The notes under the pieces are model-generated. The model was given only the letters and a program-made list of their open reading frames with translations, was not told the origin of the DNA and searched no databases. From the NCBI GenBank assembly GCA_021783435.1, contig JAJXUC010000056.1:1-21344 (forward strand): DNA of 21,344 nt, written 5' to 3'. The DNA comes from Pseudomonadota bacterium. Its GTDB lineage: Bacteria; Pseudomonadota; Gammaproteobacteria; Burkholderiales; Burkholderiaceae. Made by a program: the position numbers and the translations under genes. Position 1 is the first letter of the stretch. Each line of letters begins with the position of its first letter. Shown piece after piece: positions 21,331-21,344 of this stretch.

Positions 21331-21344
21331 TCAGTTGCGCACCG
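21331..21344 (-). CDS. Possible 3' end of an upstream gene cut by the window edge
   Basis: On the minus strand the last bases read Val-Arg-Asn-stop (TGA at 21331-21333), 28 bp before the thiolase start. This could be the end of a preceding beta-oxidation gene such as a FadB-type 3-hydroxyacyl-CoA dehydrogenase, by analogy with gene order in related bacteria. Only four codons are visible, so this is a guess from context. Confidence 0.25.

Noticed and set aside
1..21344. Defence system, prophage, CRISPR array or mobile element
   Set aside because: Every gene of reasonable size matches a core housekeeping or respiratory family. No transposase, integrase, repeat array or composition break was seen.

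Overview
The window is GC-rich chromosomal DNA that looks like the core genome of a betaproteobacterium, most likely Burkholderiales. Two arrangements point there: rapZ-recN-nadK divergent from hrcA, and an aa3-type cytochrome c oxidase locus carrying the small accessory families usual for this group (DUF2244, a ~40-residue 'cytochrome oxidase small assembly protein', DUF2970, DUF2909). The genus cannot be fixed from the sequence alone. I see no insertion sequence, prophage, CRISPR array, integrase or defence system.

Layout. 46-3573 (minus): rapZ, recN and nadK, tightly packed. 3574-3716: a 143-bp divergent region with operator-like repeats. 3717-4736 (plus): hrcA, which ends at a nested inverted-repeat region shared with the convergent fimT. 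4848-5823 (minus): uspA then a lone FimT/GspH-type pseudopilin. 5927-6003 (plus): a tRNA with a CAU anticodon, probably tRNA-Ile2. 6082-7515 (plus): a RhlE-type DEAD-box helicase, convergent with gluQ (7520-8419, minus). 8519-16696: the oxidase locus. 17019-17930 (minus): a BioC-like methyltransferase divergent from comF and trmL (plus). 19239-21302 (minus): an enoyl-CoA hydratase/isomerase and a thiolase, the end of a beta-oxidation operon.

The oxidase locus is read on the minus strand. DUF2244, ctaC (subunit II), ctaD (subunit I), a 42-codon membrane protein, DUF2970 and ctaE (subunit III) form one unit. Then comes a strong bidirectional terminator and one small gene on the opposite strand (DUF2909). 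A second minus-strand unit follows: SURF1, a Sco-like thioredoxin-fold protein, ctaA and ctaB. The four are coupled by 4-bp start/stop overlaps, and the unit ends at a strong terminator. Together they encode three catalytic subunits, heme O/heme A synthesis and assembly factors.

The unusual points are in this locus. ctaG (Cox11, the Cu_B chaperone) is missing from its expected place. The two acidic side chains that bind the non-redox Mg/Mn ion between subunits I and II are replaced by amides (Asp to Asn in CtaD, Glu to Gln in CtaC). SURF1 lacks the conserved His of its second membrane segment. Elsewhere, -10-like hexamers lie so close to the start codons of hrcA, uspA and comF that leaderless transcripts are possible. 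No wholly new system was found; these are departures within familiar machinery.
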